Origin: Kutzneria chonburiensis
Lineage (GTDB): Bacteria; Actinomycetota; Actinomycetes; Mycobacteriales; Pseudonocardiaceae
NCBI RefSeq assembly: GCF_028622115.1
Contig: NZ_CP097263.1
Coordinates: 5,270,001 to 5,334,000 of the forward strand
Direction: 5' to 3'
DNA length: 64,000 nt
Shown: one piece after another, positions 7,521-16,762 of the stretch
Layout of the letters: every line of letters begins with the position of its first letter
Position numbering within the stretch: position 1 is the stretch's first letter
Notes under the pieces: model-generated
The model's database searches: none
The model's input: the letters and a program-made list of their open reading frames with translations, nothing else
What the model was told of the DNA's origin: nothing
Made by a program: the position numbers and the translations under genes

Positions 7521-8323
7521 GTCAGCACGGCGCGAATGGCCGCGAGCTCGGCGGCGAGCTCCTCGTCGGACGGATAGTCGTCGTCCCGTTCGAGCAACAC
7601 GCCGGGCGGATCGACCCGGGCGCACAGCTCGCCCAGCAGGTCGAGCACGGCACCGGGCATCGCATGGGCATGGGTGTCGTGATAGAGCCCGTCCCGCTCC
7701 ACGCCACCGGCAACGTGCACATAAGCCAAGCGCTCCAACGGAAGCGTGGCCAGGAACTCGGCCGGGTCGGTGCCGATGTTGTGGGCGTTGGCATGAAGAT
7801 TGGCCACGTCGATCAGCAGCCGGCAGTCGGTCCGCTCGACCAGCGAAGCCAGGAACTGGCCCTCGGTCATCTCGGCGTCCGGCCAGTCGATCAACGCGGC
7901 CACGTTCTCCAGCGCCAACGGCACGGGCAGCGCCCGCTGCGCCTGGAGAACGTTGGCCACCAACACATCCAGGGCCTCACGCGTACGCGGCACCGGCATC
8001 AGGTGCCCGGCGTCGAGACCGCCGGCCCGCACGAAACACACATGGTCGCTGACCAGAGGGGCCTCCAACGCCGAGGCCACGGCCCCGAGGTGCTCGACCC
8101 GGGCCATCTCCAACGGCTCGGCCCCGCCCAGCGACAGGGAAACGGCGTGCGGCAGCACCGGCACGCCGCGTTCCCGCAGCAGTCGCAGCGACTCGGGCAG
8201 GTCGCCGTGACCGAGGTTCTCGGCGACCACCTCGACGAAGTCGACATCGGGCAGACGCTCGACGGTCAGATCGATCTCCGGCCGCCACCCGATGCCGACT
8301 CCGAGCCGTGGCAAGGACTTCAT
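7517..8323 (-). CDS. DUF692 (MNIO) family iron-dependent oxidative enzyme
   Basis: A 268-residue TIM-barrel protein of the DUF692/MNIO family, whose characterised members (MbnB, TglH, bufferin enzymes) oxidatively modify Cys or other residues of peptides using a multinuclear iron centre. The expected metal-ligand positions are present: [10 protein letters not shown] (His59), VSDH (His94), LEN (Glu139), [13 protein letters not shown] (Asp172 onward), YVHVAGG (His203), YHDTHAH (Asp216, His218) and LERDDDY (Glu245). The ATG at 8323 overlaps the TIGR04222 gene's stop as ATGA. An in-frame TTG at 8332 is less likely. The substrate is probably the upstream protein's Cys-rich tail (inference). Confidence 0.9.
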   Translation of the reverse strand: MKSLPRLGVGIGWRPEIDLTVERLPDVDFVEVVAENLGHGDLPESLRLLRERGVPVLPHAVSLSLGGAEPLEMARVEHLGAVASALEAPLVSDHVCFVRAGGLDAGHLMPVPRTREALDVLVANVLQAQRALPVPLALENVAALIDWPDAEMTEGQFLASLVERTDCRLLIDVANLHANAHNIGTDPAEFLATLPLERLAYVHVAGGVERDGLYHDTHAHAMPGAVLDLLGELCARVDPPGVLLERDDDYPSDEELAAELAAIRAVLT

Positions 8324-9213
8324 CCGCCACAACCCCCGCCGCCACCGCAGCCGCCGCCCCCACCGCAGCTGCTCCCGCCACCGCCGCCGCTGCTACAGCC
8401 GCCCCCGCCGCCCCAGAAGTAGCCACCGGCCGCGGCGGCCCCGACGCCCGCACCCGAGCGCCGCCGCGGCGGCTCGATCGACCTCTGGAGGGCCTCGGCG
8501 GTCCGGGCGTCCGGGTACGCGGTGACGCCGATCAGGGCGACCGCCATAGCCGCGTCACGGACGGTGCCGCGACGCAACTCCCGCAGCGCCCGGCCGCCGG
8601 CGAGGGTGCGCAGCTGCCGGTTCCGCTGGAAGTTCAGCGTGCAGATCAGCAGCACGATCGTGGCCAGCAGGGACAGCACGAGGAAGGCGACGGGCCGGTG
8701 CAGGCCGAAGCCGTTGGCGAACCGCACGCAGCCCACGATCATCACGGCCAGCAACGGCACCGTCGAGGCGTAGCGGAAGCGAGCCGCGACGTGCGCCGGC
8801 ACCAGCAGGCCGAGGTCGGCCAACTCGTGGCCGATGTCCCACAGCGTCGACCGGCTGCGCAGGTACTTGGTGATGGCCCGCAGCGTCTGGCTGGCAGCAG
8901 CCCGAGCCAGGATCTGCGCGGCCAGCGGACTCGGCGCCACGGCCTGCCCGGTGGCCCGGACCGTGCCGGAGCTGTCGGCCCGCAGCGCGCCAGCTGCCAG
9001 CAGTTCGGCCGCGGCGGCCTGGACCGCGCGGTCCGGGCCGGCGGCGAGAAAGCCGGTCTCCACCGCGGCCGGCCGCCATACACCGGTATGAACGCGGCCG
9101 AAAAATGTCGGCAGAATTCTGATCAGCACGGCCAGCGCCAACGCGCAGACGATACCGATCCAATAGATTTGCAGGAACTGTTCTCCGGACAGTCCCCACG
9201 GCTCCTGGCCCAT
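8320..9213 (-). CDS. TIGR04222 membrane protein with Gly/Cys-rich C-terminal tail
   Basis: A 297-residue protein with a membrane segment at about 12-34, a soluble middle domain (45-145), two further membrane segments at about 149-168 and 174-194, and another soluble stretch. It ends in a tail (265-297) made almost only of Gly, Ser and Cys. Cys273, 283, 289 and 295 are present, the last three spaced by exactly five glycines each, and the protein ends CGG. TIGR04222 is defined as a domain preceding such low-complexity Cys-bearing tails. It is the first gene of a fully overlapping unit with the MNIO enzyme and the small partner. Confidence 0.85.
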   Translation of the reverse strand: MGQEPWGLSGEQFLQIYWIGIVCALALAVLIRILPTFFGRVHTGVWRPAAVETGFLAAGPDRAVQAAAAELLAAGALRADSSGTVRATGQAVAPSPLAAQILARAAASQTLRAITKYLRSRSTLWDIGHELADLGLLVPAHVAARFRYASTVPLLAVMIVGCVRFANGFGLHRPVAFLVLSLLATIVLLICTLNFQRNRQLRTLAGGRALRELRRGTVRDAAMAVALIGVTAYPDARTAEALQRSIEPPRRRSGAGVGAAAAGGYFWGGGGGCSSGGGGGSSCGGGGGCGGGGGCGG

Positions 9214-9484
9214 TTCCCCACCCCCGTAGGGTCATCCAACCCCAATGGACGCAACGCGTTTCGCCGTGCGAAACACGCTCCACACCGAGGTCACCGGGCG
9301 CCACGGCCGACCCCCAGCCAGTCGCGGCGCCCGGCGACACCCCCGGTCCCGCCGGCTCCTCCCCAGGTGCCGGCGGCGTTGATGTCGTCGTCCCTTCGCC
9401 GTTTTCCGGCTCCGGGTAGCGCATATCGTGGGCGCGTCGAAAAGCGCGGGCAAGGCCTCTTGAGGAAGCCTTAGGGTGGGTCGC

Positions 9485-9916
9485 TCAGGCTTCGTCCGTC
9501 TGGGGGACGAGGCGCAGGGAAATACTGTTGATGCAATACCGCTGGTCGGTCGGAGTGGGGTAGCCCTCGCCCTCGAAGACGTGGCCGAGGTGGCTGTGGC
9601 AGGTGGCGCAGAGGACCTCCACGCGGACCATGCCCAGCGCGCGGTCCTCACGCAGGATCACGCTGTCGCCGGCCAGCGGCGAGAAGAACGACGGCCAGCC
9701 GCAGTGCGAGTCGAACTTGGTGTCGCTGCGGAACAGCTCGGCCCCGCAGGCCCGGCACTCGTAGACGCCTTCGGTCTTGGTGTCGGTGTACTCGCCGACG
9801 AACGGGCGCTCGGTGCCGGCCTTGCGCAGCACGGCGAACTCCTGCGGGCTCAGCTGGGCCCGCCACTCCTGCTCCGACTTGACGACCTTGGGGGTGGTGC
9901 CGACGACGGGTTCCAT
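9485..9916 (-). CDS. msrB: Peptide-methionine (R)-S-oxide reductase MsrB
   Basis: The 143-residue product is a complete MsrB, reducing methionine-R-sulfoxide in oxidised proteins. It has the zinc-binding Cys pairs (ECRACG and CATC), the HSHLGHVFEGEG segment and the catalytic Cys128 in RYCINS. The start at 9916 (MEPVVGTTPKVVKSEQEWRAQL) fits the family length. The gene lies alone on the minus strand. The 271 bp between its end and the TIGR04222 start (9214-9484) show no gene or structure I can support. Confidence 0.95.
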   Translation of the reverse strand: MEPVVGTTPKVVKSEQEWRAQLSPQEFAVLRKAGTERPFVGEYTDTKTEGVYECRACGAELFRSDTKFDSHCGWPSFFSPLAGDSVILREDRALGMVRVEVLCATCHSHLGHVFEGEGYPTPTDQRYCINSISLRLVPQTDEA

Positions 9917-9950
9917 GTCTGAAAGTTTATGGATTTGCCAACCCGTGTGC

Positions 9951-10904
9951 TCAGGCCACGGCCATTACGAAAGCGGGACGTACCTCACCGACGCGCCGAC
10001 CGTGCCCCAGCACCGGGACGTCGGCCAGGCCCTCCACCGCGGTCACGTCCACGCCGAGCCGGCGCAGCGCCTCGACCAGCACCACGGGCCGGGCCCGGTT
10101 GGAACCGTCGGCGATCTTCACGGCCACCGCCGAGCCGTCCGGCAGGCCGATGCCGTAGACGCCTTCGGCGCCGTCCTTGGCCACCGCGCCGGGCAGGCCG
10201 CGCATCAGGTCCGTGACGTCACGGCCGGTGCCGCCGACCCACTCGGGGTGCCGGCTCATCGCGCGGGCGACGCGATGCTCAGGAGTGCCGGCTGGGGCGG
10301 CGGCGAGCCGGCCGAACGCGCGGGCCAGGCCGGTCAGCGTGATCGCGAACAGCGGGGCCCCGCAACCGTCGACTCCCACTGCGCCGACGGTCTCGCCGGC
10401 CAGGTCCTCCAGGGCGGCGCGGGCGGCCAGCTGGAGGGGGTGGTCGGCATCCAGGTAGTTCTCGGTCGGCCAGCCGTTGGCCACGCAGGTGGCGAGCATG
10501 GCCGCGTGCTTGCCGGAGCAGTTCATGTAGATCGGGGCGGCGTGGCCGCCCGCGGCGAGGTGGTCGGTCTTCGCCTGCTCGCCGAGGGGCAGATCGGCGG
10601 TGCACTGCAGGGCGTCCTCGGTCAGGCCGGCACCGGCCAGGATGCGACGGACGCCGTCGATGTGGAAGGGCTCGCCCGAGTGGCTCGCGCAGGCCAGCGC
10701 CAGCAGCTCGCCGTCGAGCGCCAGGCCGCTGCGGACCATGGCCAGCGCCTGGAACGGCTTGTTGGACGAGCGCGGGAAGCACAGCGCGTCCGGCTGGCCC
10801 ACGCCGAGGACCGGGTGGCCGTCGCCGTCCACCGCGACCACCGATCCGTGGTGCACCGATTCGAGGAAGTCGCCTCGCCACACCTCAGCCACGAGCTCGT
10901 GCAT
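9951..10904 (-). CDS. Asparaginase (rhizobial/thermolabile type)
   Basis: A 317-residue protein of the Asparaginase_II family (PF06089), unrelated to the E. coli-type enzymes, that hydrolyses L-asparagine to aspartate. The start MHELVAEVWRGDFLESVHHG, the RSSNKPFQAL segment (a Ser-x-x-Lys dyad at Ser46/Lys49) and NCSGKHAAML are typical. It is divergent from a GntR regulator across an 86-bp gap containing a palindrome, which suggests that regulator controls it. No signal peptide is visible, so it is cytosolic. Confidence 0.92.
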   Translation of the reverse strand: MHELVAEVWRGDFLESVHHGSVVAVDGDGHPVLGVGQPDALCFPRSSNKPFQALAMVRSGLALDGELLALACASHSGEPFHIDGVRRILAGAGLTEDALQCTADLPLGEQAKTDHLAAGGHAAPIYMNCSGKHAAMLATCVANGWPTENYLDADHPLQLAARAALEDLAGETVGAVGVDGCGAPLFAITLTGLARAFGRLAAAPAGTPEHRVARAMSRHPEWVGGTGRDVTDLMRGLPGAVAKDGAEGVYGIGLPDGSAVAVKIADGSNRARPVVLVEALRRLGVDVTAVEGLADVPVLGHGRRVGEVRPAFVMAVA

Positions 10905-11019
10905 ACCGGCCTCCCTCGACTCCGTGATCCTGCCAACTGTCGACAGTTAACAACTTGCTCGCGGACGTTGTAAAGGCGGATGTTCGTCACATGAGCGTCG
11001 ACCTCGTGCATACCGGCCT
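10896..11019. repeat. 17-bp direct repeat bracketing the asparaginase/GntR divergent region
   Basis: The string ctcgtgcataccggcct occurs exactly at 10896-10912, across the asparaginase start codon, and again at 11003-11019, inside the beginning of the GntR reading frame. The copies are 107 bp apart in the same orientation and flank the whole intergenic region. A chance 17-bp match over this distance is very unlikely. Confidence 0.7.
10935..10948. promoter_or_regulatory. Candidate GntR/FadR-type operator
   Basis: A perfect 14-bp palindrome, aactgtcgacagtt, lies in the 86-bp gap between the divergent asparaginase and GntR-family starts. Palindromes of this size are typical operators for FCD-type GntR dimers. 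The assignment is from position and symmetry only. Confidence 0.6.
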
Positions 11020-11626
11020 GGCCGGGCAGACCGTGGGCGTGCTGCGGGAGCTCGTGCTGACCGGGGAGATCGCGGCCGGCGAGCGGGTGAACGAGGTGGG
11101 CCTGGCCCAGCGGCTCGGCATCAGCCGCGGGCCGCTGCGGGAGGCCATCCGGCACCTGGCCAGTGAAGGCCTGCTGGTGCTGACGCCCAACCGCGGCGCG
11201 CACGTGCCCATGGTCGACAACGACGGGGTGCGGGCCCTGTTCGAGCTGCGCGCCGCCCTTGAGTGCGCCACCGCCCGCCTCGCCGCCGCGCGGCGCACCG
11301 ACGCCGACCTGGCCCGGATGCGCGAGGTCAGCGCCGCTTCACGGGCCGCCTTCACCACCGGCGAATTCCCCTACCGGCTCGATCTGGCCTTCCACGGCGC
11401 GCTATTGGACGCCGCCCGCTCCCCACTCATCACCGAGCAGGTGCGGCTGGCCCAACAGCGCGTGATCCTGCTCCGCGCCGCCCAGGAAGTGGCCTTCTCG
11501 CACGAGCAGGCGTCCATGGACGACCACGACTCGATCATCGCGGCCATCGAGGCCCATGACGGCGAGCGCGCGGCCCACGTGATGGCAACCCACCTGGACC
11601 GCGTGCGGGACCAGCTGCTCACCTGA
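10991..11626 (+). CDS. GntR family regulator with FCD domain
   Basis: From the ATG at 10991 the product is 211 residues. The N-terminal winged helix (about 10-75) includes INEVGLAQRLGISRGPLREAIRH-like residues (VNEVGLAQRLGISRGPLREA) and the FCD ligand domain follows (about 80-205), with the Asp/His pattern LDLAFHGALLDAA and DDHDSIIAAIEAHD that usually binds a metal and a carboxylate effector. The divergent asparaginase is the obvious target. The TGA stop is also the first three bases of a 31-bp phased repeat. Confidence 0.9.
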   Translation: MSVDLVHTGLAGQTVGVLRELVLTGEIAAGERVNEVGLAQRLGISRGPLREAIRHLASEGLLVLTPNRGAHVPMVDNDGVRALFELRAALECATARLAAARRTDADLARMREVSAASRAAFTTGEFPYRLDLAFHGALLDAARSPLITEQVRLAQQRVILLRAAQEVAFSHEQASMDDHDSIIAAIEAHDGERAAHVMATHLDRVRDQLLT

Positions 11627-11766
11627 GTGGCTCACTTGCGCTTCAAGGCCCACGTGAGTGGCTCAGGTGGGCTTTCCAGCCCACCTGAGTGGCTCACTTG
11701 GCATTTCCAGCCCATGTGAGTGGCTCAGGTGGCGATAGAAGCCAAATGAGCCACTCACGTGGCTTA
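11624..11766. repeat. 31-bp phased repeat between convergent genes
   Basis: The 11-mer tgagtggctca recurs at 11624, 11655, 11686 and 11717, exactly 31 bp apart. Its inverse, tgagccactca, is at 11747, 30 bp after the last. Between the cores are variants of cttg..cttTcca.gcccac. The unit from 11665 to 11684 forms a perfect 10-bp stem (aggtgggct-type arms around ttcc). The first core begins with the TGA stop of the GntR gene, and the array runs up to the patatin stop. It may act as a bidirectional terminator. Five spaced cores are more than termination needs. Confidence 0.8.
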
Positions 11767-13461
11767 GACGTCCGGCGTGATGCGCATGGCGACGGAGGGC
11801 TTGGGGTCGGCGCCGTCGACGAAGGTCTCGCCGCAGCGCAGCCACGCGTCGGCGCCGTCGAGGAGCTGGGCGGTGGCGGCGGCGGCCTCGGCCGACCACG
11901 CCTCCGCGTGACCGTCGGCCGCACCGCCGGAGGCGAGCCACTCCTGGTACTCGGTGGTGAAGGCCTCACGCATGCTGATGTGGCCGTCGTCCGGCGCGAC
12001 GAGGTTGCGCTGGAGCATGCGCATGGCGATCAGGTAGCGCTCGACCCAGTGCTTGCGGAAGTCGAAGTCGACGAGCGACCGGCCGGCATCCGCGCCCTTG
12101 GCGTCGATGGCGGAGATGGTCGCGGGCGGCATGGTGAGGTTGAAGCCGCCCTCGCCGTCGGTCAGGTCGATGGCCCGCACCCGGTCGTTGAACCCGGGCA
12201 GCCGGGCCTGCAGGGTGTCGTGCCAGTTGAGCCCAGCGCCGAGAATGCCCCCGAGGTAGCCGAGCAGCCCGGGCGAGGTCGGGACCCGCTCGGGGTCGAC
12301 CGGCGGCTGGTCGCTCTGCGATGACGGCACCTTCGGTCCGAAGTAGAGGCCGAAGGTGGGCCGGGTCGGCAGCCACGCGTCGAAGAACTGGATGGGGAAG
12401 TTGCTGGAGATGCCGCCGTCGGCGAACCAGTGCCGGGCCACGGTCGACCCATCCACCGTCCACAGTGGAACGGCGGAGAGCAGCACGGGAAACGTGAGGC
12501 TCATCCGGGTCGCGACCAGCACGGGCAGGTCGTCGGTCGGCAGCGCGCGGAGTTCGCCGGCGCCGGGATAGACCACGGGACTGGTGCGCCCCAGGTGATC
12601 AAGCACCTCGGCCGGGAACAGCTTGCGCCATTCGTCCAGGCTGAACAGGTAGTTGACATCCGAGTACGCCTCGTTGGGCAGCCGCACCGGCCGCCCGCCG
12701 GTGACGTCGGTAGTCATCAGCTGGAGGTTGATGCCCTTGGCCTTGAGGTCGCTGAAGGTCAGCGGGTCCGCGACGTCCTTGCCGGCGACGATCTGGATCT
12801 GCTTGTACAGCCAGTCGGCCAGCGCATCGGGATCACGCGGCCGCTGCTTGTGGCCGATGCACATGCCGTAGTAGTTCTTCGGCAGATCCCGCACCAGGCG
12901 CACCACCGACCACACCAGTGCCACGGTGAGCCCGAGTCCGCCGGTGATCACCGTGCCGACCACGAACACGACCCAGCCGCTCCAGCCGATGCCGCCGAGC
13001 GTGCCGCCGGCGCTGGCCACGAGCAGCCAGCCGAGTCCGAACGCGACCGCCGCCGACAGCAGCAGCGGCAGGAACAGCCAGCGCAGCAGCCCCCACAGAT
13101 ACGTGACGGCCTTGGCGCCGGTGGTCCGCTTTGCCTGCGCCGCAAGCAGAATCCGGAACAGCGGCTTGGCCTGCCTTGTCGGCCGGAACTGCCGGACGAT
13201 CAGGCCGGGCTCCTGGAGCTGCTGGCGTAAGGCCTGCAAACGCTCAAAACCGCCGCTGTCACGGGCGTACTCGGCGGCGGCGGTCACCGCGGCCGCCATC
13301 GCGCCCGCGGACGCCCCGCCGATCGAGCGGAACCGGAATGTCTTGTACAGCTCCAGAACCGCCGCCGGGTAGGCGACGCCGCTGGTGATCCCGCCCTGCA
13401 TCACCAGGTCGCACTCGGTGGGGCGAGCCGGGATCCCCCCGGGATTGGTCATGACCGACAC
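11764..13461 (-). CDS. Patatin-like phospholipase with internal membrane hairpin
   Basis: A 565-residue serine lipid acyl hydrolase. The nucleophile is Ser51 in GGASAGAMA (GxSxG) and the dyad Asp348 is in FADGGISSNFP; the oxyanion Gly-rich segment is VMQGGITSG near 20-28. Between the two catalytic residues there are two strongly hydrophobic segments (about 122-148 and 159-187), so the catalytic fold is interrupted by a membrane hairpin. The 565-residue length exceeds the usual 300 of a bare patatin domain. It would act on membrane lipids from the inner face. It is convergent with the GntR gene. Confidence 0.85.
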   Translation of the reverse strand: MSVMTNPGGIPARPTECDLVMQGGITSGVAYPAAVLELYKTFRFRSIGGASAGAMAAAVTAAAEYARDSGGFERLQALRQQLQEPGLIVRQFRPTRQAKPLFRILLAAQAKRTTGAKAVTYLWGLLRWLFLPLLLSAAVAFGLGWLLVASAGGTLGGIGWSGWVVFVVGTVITGGLGLTVALVWSVVRLVRDLPKNYYGMCIGHKQRPRDPDALADWLYKQIQIVAGKDVADPLTFSDLKAKGINLQLMTTDVTGGRPVRLPNEAYSDVNYLFSLDEWRKLFPAEVLDHLGRTSPVVYPGAGELRALPTDDLPVLVATRMSLTFPVLLSAVPLWTVDGSTVARHWFADGGISSNFPIQFFDAWLPTRPTFGLYFGPKVPSSQSDQPPVDPERVPTSPGLLGYLGGILGAGLNWHDTLQARLPGFNDRVRAIDLTDGEGGFNLTMPPATISAIDAKGADAGRSLVDFDFRKHWVERYLIAMRMLQRNLVAPDDGHISMREAFTTEYQEWLASGGAADGHAEAWSAEAAAATAQLLDGADAWLRCGETFVDGADPKPSVAMRITPDV

Positions 13462-13525
13462 CTCGCTAAGCCGTTCGCACCAAGGCTAGTGATCTTGTGC
13501 GTCGGACAGAAGAGGGGTCCAGGGC

Positions 13526-13561
13526 TGGGCTGGATACCAGTAGATGTCGGTATCCAGCCCA
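13526..13561 (-). terminator. Hairpin downstream of hemQ
   Basis: Perfect 13-bp arms (tgggctggatacc at 13526-13538 and its complement at 13549-13561) with a 10-base loop begin 5 bp after the hemQ stop codon. It probably ends the hemE-hemG-hemQ transcript. No U-tract follows. Confidence 0.7.
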
Positions 13562-13566
13562 ATCCG

Positions 13567-14262
13567 TTACGGCAGGTTGGCCACCAGCTCCACCGGCGGC
13601 ACCCGCGTCCCGGTGTAGAACGGGATCTCCACGCGGACGTGCCGGCGGGCCTCGGTCTCGCGCAAGTGGCGCATCAGGTCGACGATGCGGTGCAGCTCAT
13701 CGGCCTCGAAGGCGAGGATCCACTCGTAGTCGCCCAGCGCGAACGAGGCCACCGTGTTGGCCCGCACGTCCGGGTAGTCGCGGGCCTCCTTGCCGTGGTC
13801 GGCGAGCATCTTGCGGCGCTCGTCGTCGGGCAGCAGGTACCACTCGTACGACCGCACGAAGGGGTACACGCAGAGGTAGTTCTTCGGCTCCTCGCCGGCC
13901 AGGAAGGCCGGGATGTGGCTCTTGTTGAACTCGGCCGGCCGGTGCAGCGCGACCTGGCTCCACACCGGGGTCGAGGCCCGCCCGACGGCGGTGGTGCGGC
14001 GGAAGTCGGCGTAGGCCGCCTGCACCTGCTCGATCTCCTCGGCGTGCCACCAGATCATGTAGTCGGCGTCGGCCCGCAGGCCGGACACGTCGTACACGCC
14101 GCGCACCACGACGCCCTTGCTCTCAAGGGAGTCGAAGAACTCCTGGGCCTCGGACGCCGCCGGCCCGCGGTCCTCGCCGAGCCGTCCGGGTTCGCTGCGG
14201 AACACCGACCACATCGTGTAGCGGATGGTGTCGTTCAGTTCGTTGTAGTTCAAGCGGGCCAT
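13567..14262 (-). CDS. hemQ: Coproheme decarboxylase HemQ (chlorite dismutase family)
   Basis: A 231-residue HemQ starting [21 protein letters not shown]. It decarboxylates coproheme III to heme b in the coproporphyrin-dependent pathway of Gram-positive bacteria. The Tyr-bearing [18 protein letters not shown] segment and the proximal-His region [14 protein letters not shown] are present. The distal Arg that marks true chlorite dismutases is not evident. Its start overlaps the hemG reading frame by 13 bp, and it is last in the hemE-hemG-hemQ operon. Confidence 0.93.
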   Translation of the reverse strand: MARLNYNELNDTIRYTMWSVFRSEPGRLGEDRGPAASEAQEFFDSLESKGVVVRGVYDVSGLRADADYMIWWHAEEIEQVQAAYADFRRTTAVGRASTPVWSQVALHRPAEFNKSHIPAFLAGEEPKNYLCVYPFVRSYEWYLLPDDERRKMLADHGKEARDYPDVRANTVASFALGDYEWILAFEADELHRIVDLMRHLRETEARRHVRVEIPFYTGTRVPPVELVANLP

Positions 14263-15692
14263 GAGCCCATGGTCCCACCGGACCCACGGTGTCTGCCCAA
14301 GAGGTGTGCAGCCACACGTGCCGCAGCTGCCTGACTGGTCGCAATGCAGGCCGGGACGCCGACACCGTGCAGGCTGGCACCGGCCACGGCCAGCCCCGGA
14401 AGTTCGGCCACGGCGGTCTCGATGGCGGTCACGCGGCTGAGGTGCCCGACGCCGTACTGCGGCAGCCCGCCGCCCCACCGCGTGACGGCGGAGTCGATCG
14501 GCGCGGCGGTGATGCCGGTGAGCTCGGCCAGGTCGGCCAGCACGGTGCGGACCAGCTCGTCGTCGTCGACCTGGAGCGCGGCGGTCTCGCCGGCCTTGCC
14601 GACCGAGCCCCGGATGACCAGCGTCTCCTCGCCGTCCAGGTGGGCCCACTTGCGGCTGGAGAAGGTGAACGCCTTGGCGGTGAAGCGGGTGCCGTCGTGC
14701 CAGCGGTCGTCGCCGGCGATGAGCACGCCGGAGTTCCGCGGCAGGGCCACGTCGGCCGGCAGCACCAGCGAGATGACGGCCATGGACGCCAGCTCGATGC
14801 CGCCGAACGCGGCCGCGGCCACCGGCGCGACGTCGGCGAGCAGCTTCGCGGCCGCCGGGGCGGGCACGGCCAGCACCACACCGTCGACGTCCAGGGCATG
14901 CTCGCCGAACTCCACGGTCCAGCCGGCCTCGCGCCGCCGCAGCCGACGGACCGGGCGGCCGTACTCGATGGTGGCGTCGGCCACCTTGGCCAGCCGGTCG
15001 GTGAGCGAGCCGAGGCCGTCGCGCAGCGTGCCGAACACCGGCGGCCTCTTCGCGCCCTGCTGCGGCGGCGCCGGGACCAGCGCGGACGCCGCGGCAACGA
15101 GCGAACCGGCGCCACGGTCCAGCGCCCCGGCGAGCGGAGCCATGGTCGCGCGCAGGCTGAGGCCGTCGGCGTGACCGGCGTAGACGCCGCCGAGCAGCGG
15201 GTCGACCAGCCGGTTGGTCACCTCGGGCCCGAACCGCTCGCGCAGCAGCTTGCCGACGGAGATGTCCTCGCCGTCGAGGTGGATGGGCGGCAGCGCCGGC
15301 TCGTGGGCCACCCGGGCCACCGCGGCGTCGGACAGCACGCCGCGGACCGCGTCGGCCGAGGCCGGCACGCCCTGGAAGGTGTGTCCGGGCAGTGGGTTGA
15401 TCCGCCCGGCGGCCCGGACCGTTGCCGACGCCGAGGTCGGGTGGACCAGGTCGTCGGCCATGCCGATCTCGGTGATCAGCTCGGTCGCCTCGCGGCGGCG
15501 GGCCAGGAAGGCCTCCGCGCCGACGTCGTACGAGCGGCCGCCCAGCTCCACGGTGCGGAGCTTGCCGCCGACGCGGTCCGTCTGCTCGATGACGGTGATG
15601 GTGGCCAGCGGTCCGAGCAGCTTGCGCAGCCGGTAGGCGGCGGCGAGGCCGGACACGCCGCCACCGACGACGGCGACATGGGGCTCGGTCAT
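14250..15692 (-). CDS. hemG: Coproporphyrinogen/protoporphyrinogen oxidase (HemY/HemG type)
   Basis: A 480-residue FAD-dependent oxidase with an N-terminal dinucleotide-binding motif ([15 protein letters not shown] at about 8-22) and the [17 protein letters not shown] segment typical of the HemY family. The C-terminal [18 protein letters not shown] stretch is the FAD-binding end. With HemQ next door, the likely reaction is oxidation of coproporphyrinogen III to coproporphyrin III. Its GTG/ATG region overlaps the hemE end (15689-15692). Confidence 0.92.
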   Translation of the reverse strand: MTEPHVAVVGGGVSGLAAAYRLRKLLGPLATITVIEQTDRVGGKLRTVELGGRSYDVGAEAFLARRREATELITEIGMADDLVHPTSASATVRAAGRINPLPGHTFQGVPASADAVRGVLSDAAVARVAHEPALPPIHLDGEDISVGKLLRERFGPEVTNRLVDPLLGGVYAGHADGLSLRATMAPLAGALDRGAGSLVAAASALVPAPPQQGAKRPPVFGTLRDGLGSLTDRLAKVADATIEYGRPVRRLRRREAGWTVEFGEHALDVDGVVLAVPAPAAAKLLADVAPVAAAAFGGIELASMAVISLVLPADVALPRNSGVLIAGDDRWHDGTRFTAKAFTFSSRKWAHLDGEETLVIRGSVGKAGETAALQVDDDELVRTVLADLAELTGITAAPIDSAVTRWGGGLPQYGVGHLSRVTAIETAVAELPGLAVAGASLHGVGVPACIATSQAAAARVAAHLLGRHRGSGGTMGSWPA

Positions 15693-16762
15693 GACAGCGA
15701 ATGCACCAGCTCTGTGACTCGGGTGACGACCGTGGGATCGGTGTCCGGCAGGACGCCGTGGCCGAGGTTGAAGATGTGCCCGGCGGCCGCCTTGCCCTCG
15801 GCGACGATCCGGCGCACCTCGCGCTCCAGCACGTCCCAGTCGGCGAACAGCAGCGCCGGGTCGAGGTTGCCCTGCACGACCGGCACCGGCCCGTCCGGAC
15901 GGGCCGCGGTCAGCCGCCGTACCGCCTCGTCCAGCGGAATCCGCCAGTCCACGCCGACCACGTCGGCCCCGGCGTCACGCATGGCCACCAGCAGCTCGCC
16001 GGTGCCGACGCCGAAGTGGATCCGGGGAATGCCGGCGTCGCGCACGCTGTCGAACACCCGGCTGGAGTGCGGCAGCACGTATTCGCGGTAGTCCCGCTCG
16101 GACAACGCGCCGGCCCACGAGTCGAACAGCTGCATCGCGTCGATGCCGGCCTCGACCTGCACCCGCAGGAACTCGGTGGTGATGCCGGCCAGCTTGGCCA
16201 GCAGCGAGTGCCACACGTCGGGCGAGCTGTGCATGAGCGCCTTGGTGCGCTCGTGGTTCTTCGACGGGCCGCCCTCGACCAGGTACGAGGCCAGCGTGAA
16301 CGGCGCGCCGGCAAAGCCGATCAGCGGGGTGTCACCTAGCTCAGCGGTCAGCAGCCGGATCGTGTCGGCGACCGCGGCGACCTGCTCGGCGGCCAGGTCG
16401 GGCAGCGCGTCCACGTCGGCCTTGGTGCGCACCGGGTTGGCCACCACCGGGCCGACGCCGCCGACGATCTCCACGCCGATACCGGCGGCGTAGACCGGGA
16501 CGACGATGTCGCTGTACAGGATGGCGGCGTCCACGCCGTGCCGCCGGACCGGCTGGAGAGTGATCTCCGCCGCCAGATCCGGTGTGAGACACGACTCGAG
16601 CATCGGGATGCCCTCGCGCACCTTCTTGTACTCGGGCAGCGACCGGCCGGCCTGGCGCATGAACCAGACGGGGGTCCGGGTCGGCTCGCCGCCCCGGGCC
16701 GCGACCAGCAGGGGAGCGTCTGAGAGGTCGCGGCGGGCCGAGACCGGAGCAGTGTTCGTCAT
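15689..16762 (-). CDS. hemE: Uroporphyrinogen decarboxylase HemE
   Basis: A 357-residue HemE, which removes four carboxylates from uroporphyrinogen III to give coproporphyrinogen III. The family signatures [15 protein letters not shown] near the N-terminus and the later [16 protein letters not shown] are clear. It opens the operon hemE-hemG-hemQ, whose genes overlap and carry consecutive steps. The 116-bp region upstream is shared with the divergent DUF3000 gene. Confidence 0.95.
   Translation of the reverse strand: MTNTAPVSARRDLSDAPLLVAARGGEPTRTPVWFMRQAGRSLPEYKKVREGIPMLESCLTPDLAAEITLQPVRRHGVDAAILYSDIVVPVYAAGIGVEIVGGVGPVVANPVRTKADVDALPDLAAEQVAAVADTIRLLTAELGDTPLIGFAGAPFTLASYLVEGGPSKNHERTKALMHSSPDVWHSLLAKLAGITTEFLRVQVEAGIDAMQLFDSWAGALSERDYREYVLPHSSRVFDSVRDAGIPRIHFGVGTGELLVAMRDAGADVVGVDWRIPLDEAVRRLTAARPDGPVPVVQGNLDPALLFADWDVLEREVRRIVAEGKAAAGHIFNLGHGVLPDTDPTVVTRVTELVHSLS

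Noticed and set aside
11624-11757. Possible CRISPR array (regularly spaced 11-bp repeat)
   Set aside because: Repeats are far too short and the intervening sequences are related to each other rather than unique; there are no cas genes in the window.
13567-14262. Chlorite dismutase
   Set aside because: The Tyr-type HemQ pattern and the hemE-hemG operon fit coproheme decarboxylase; the distal Arg region of true chlorite dismutases is not seen.
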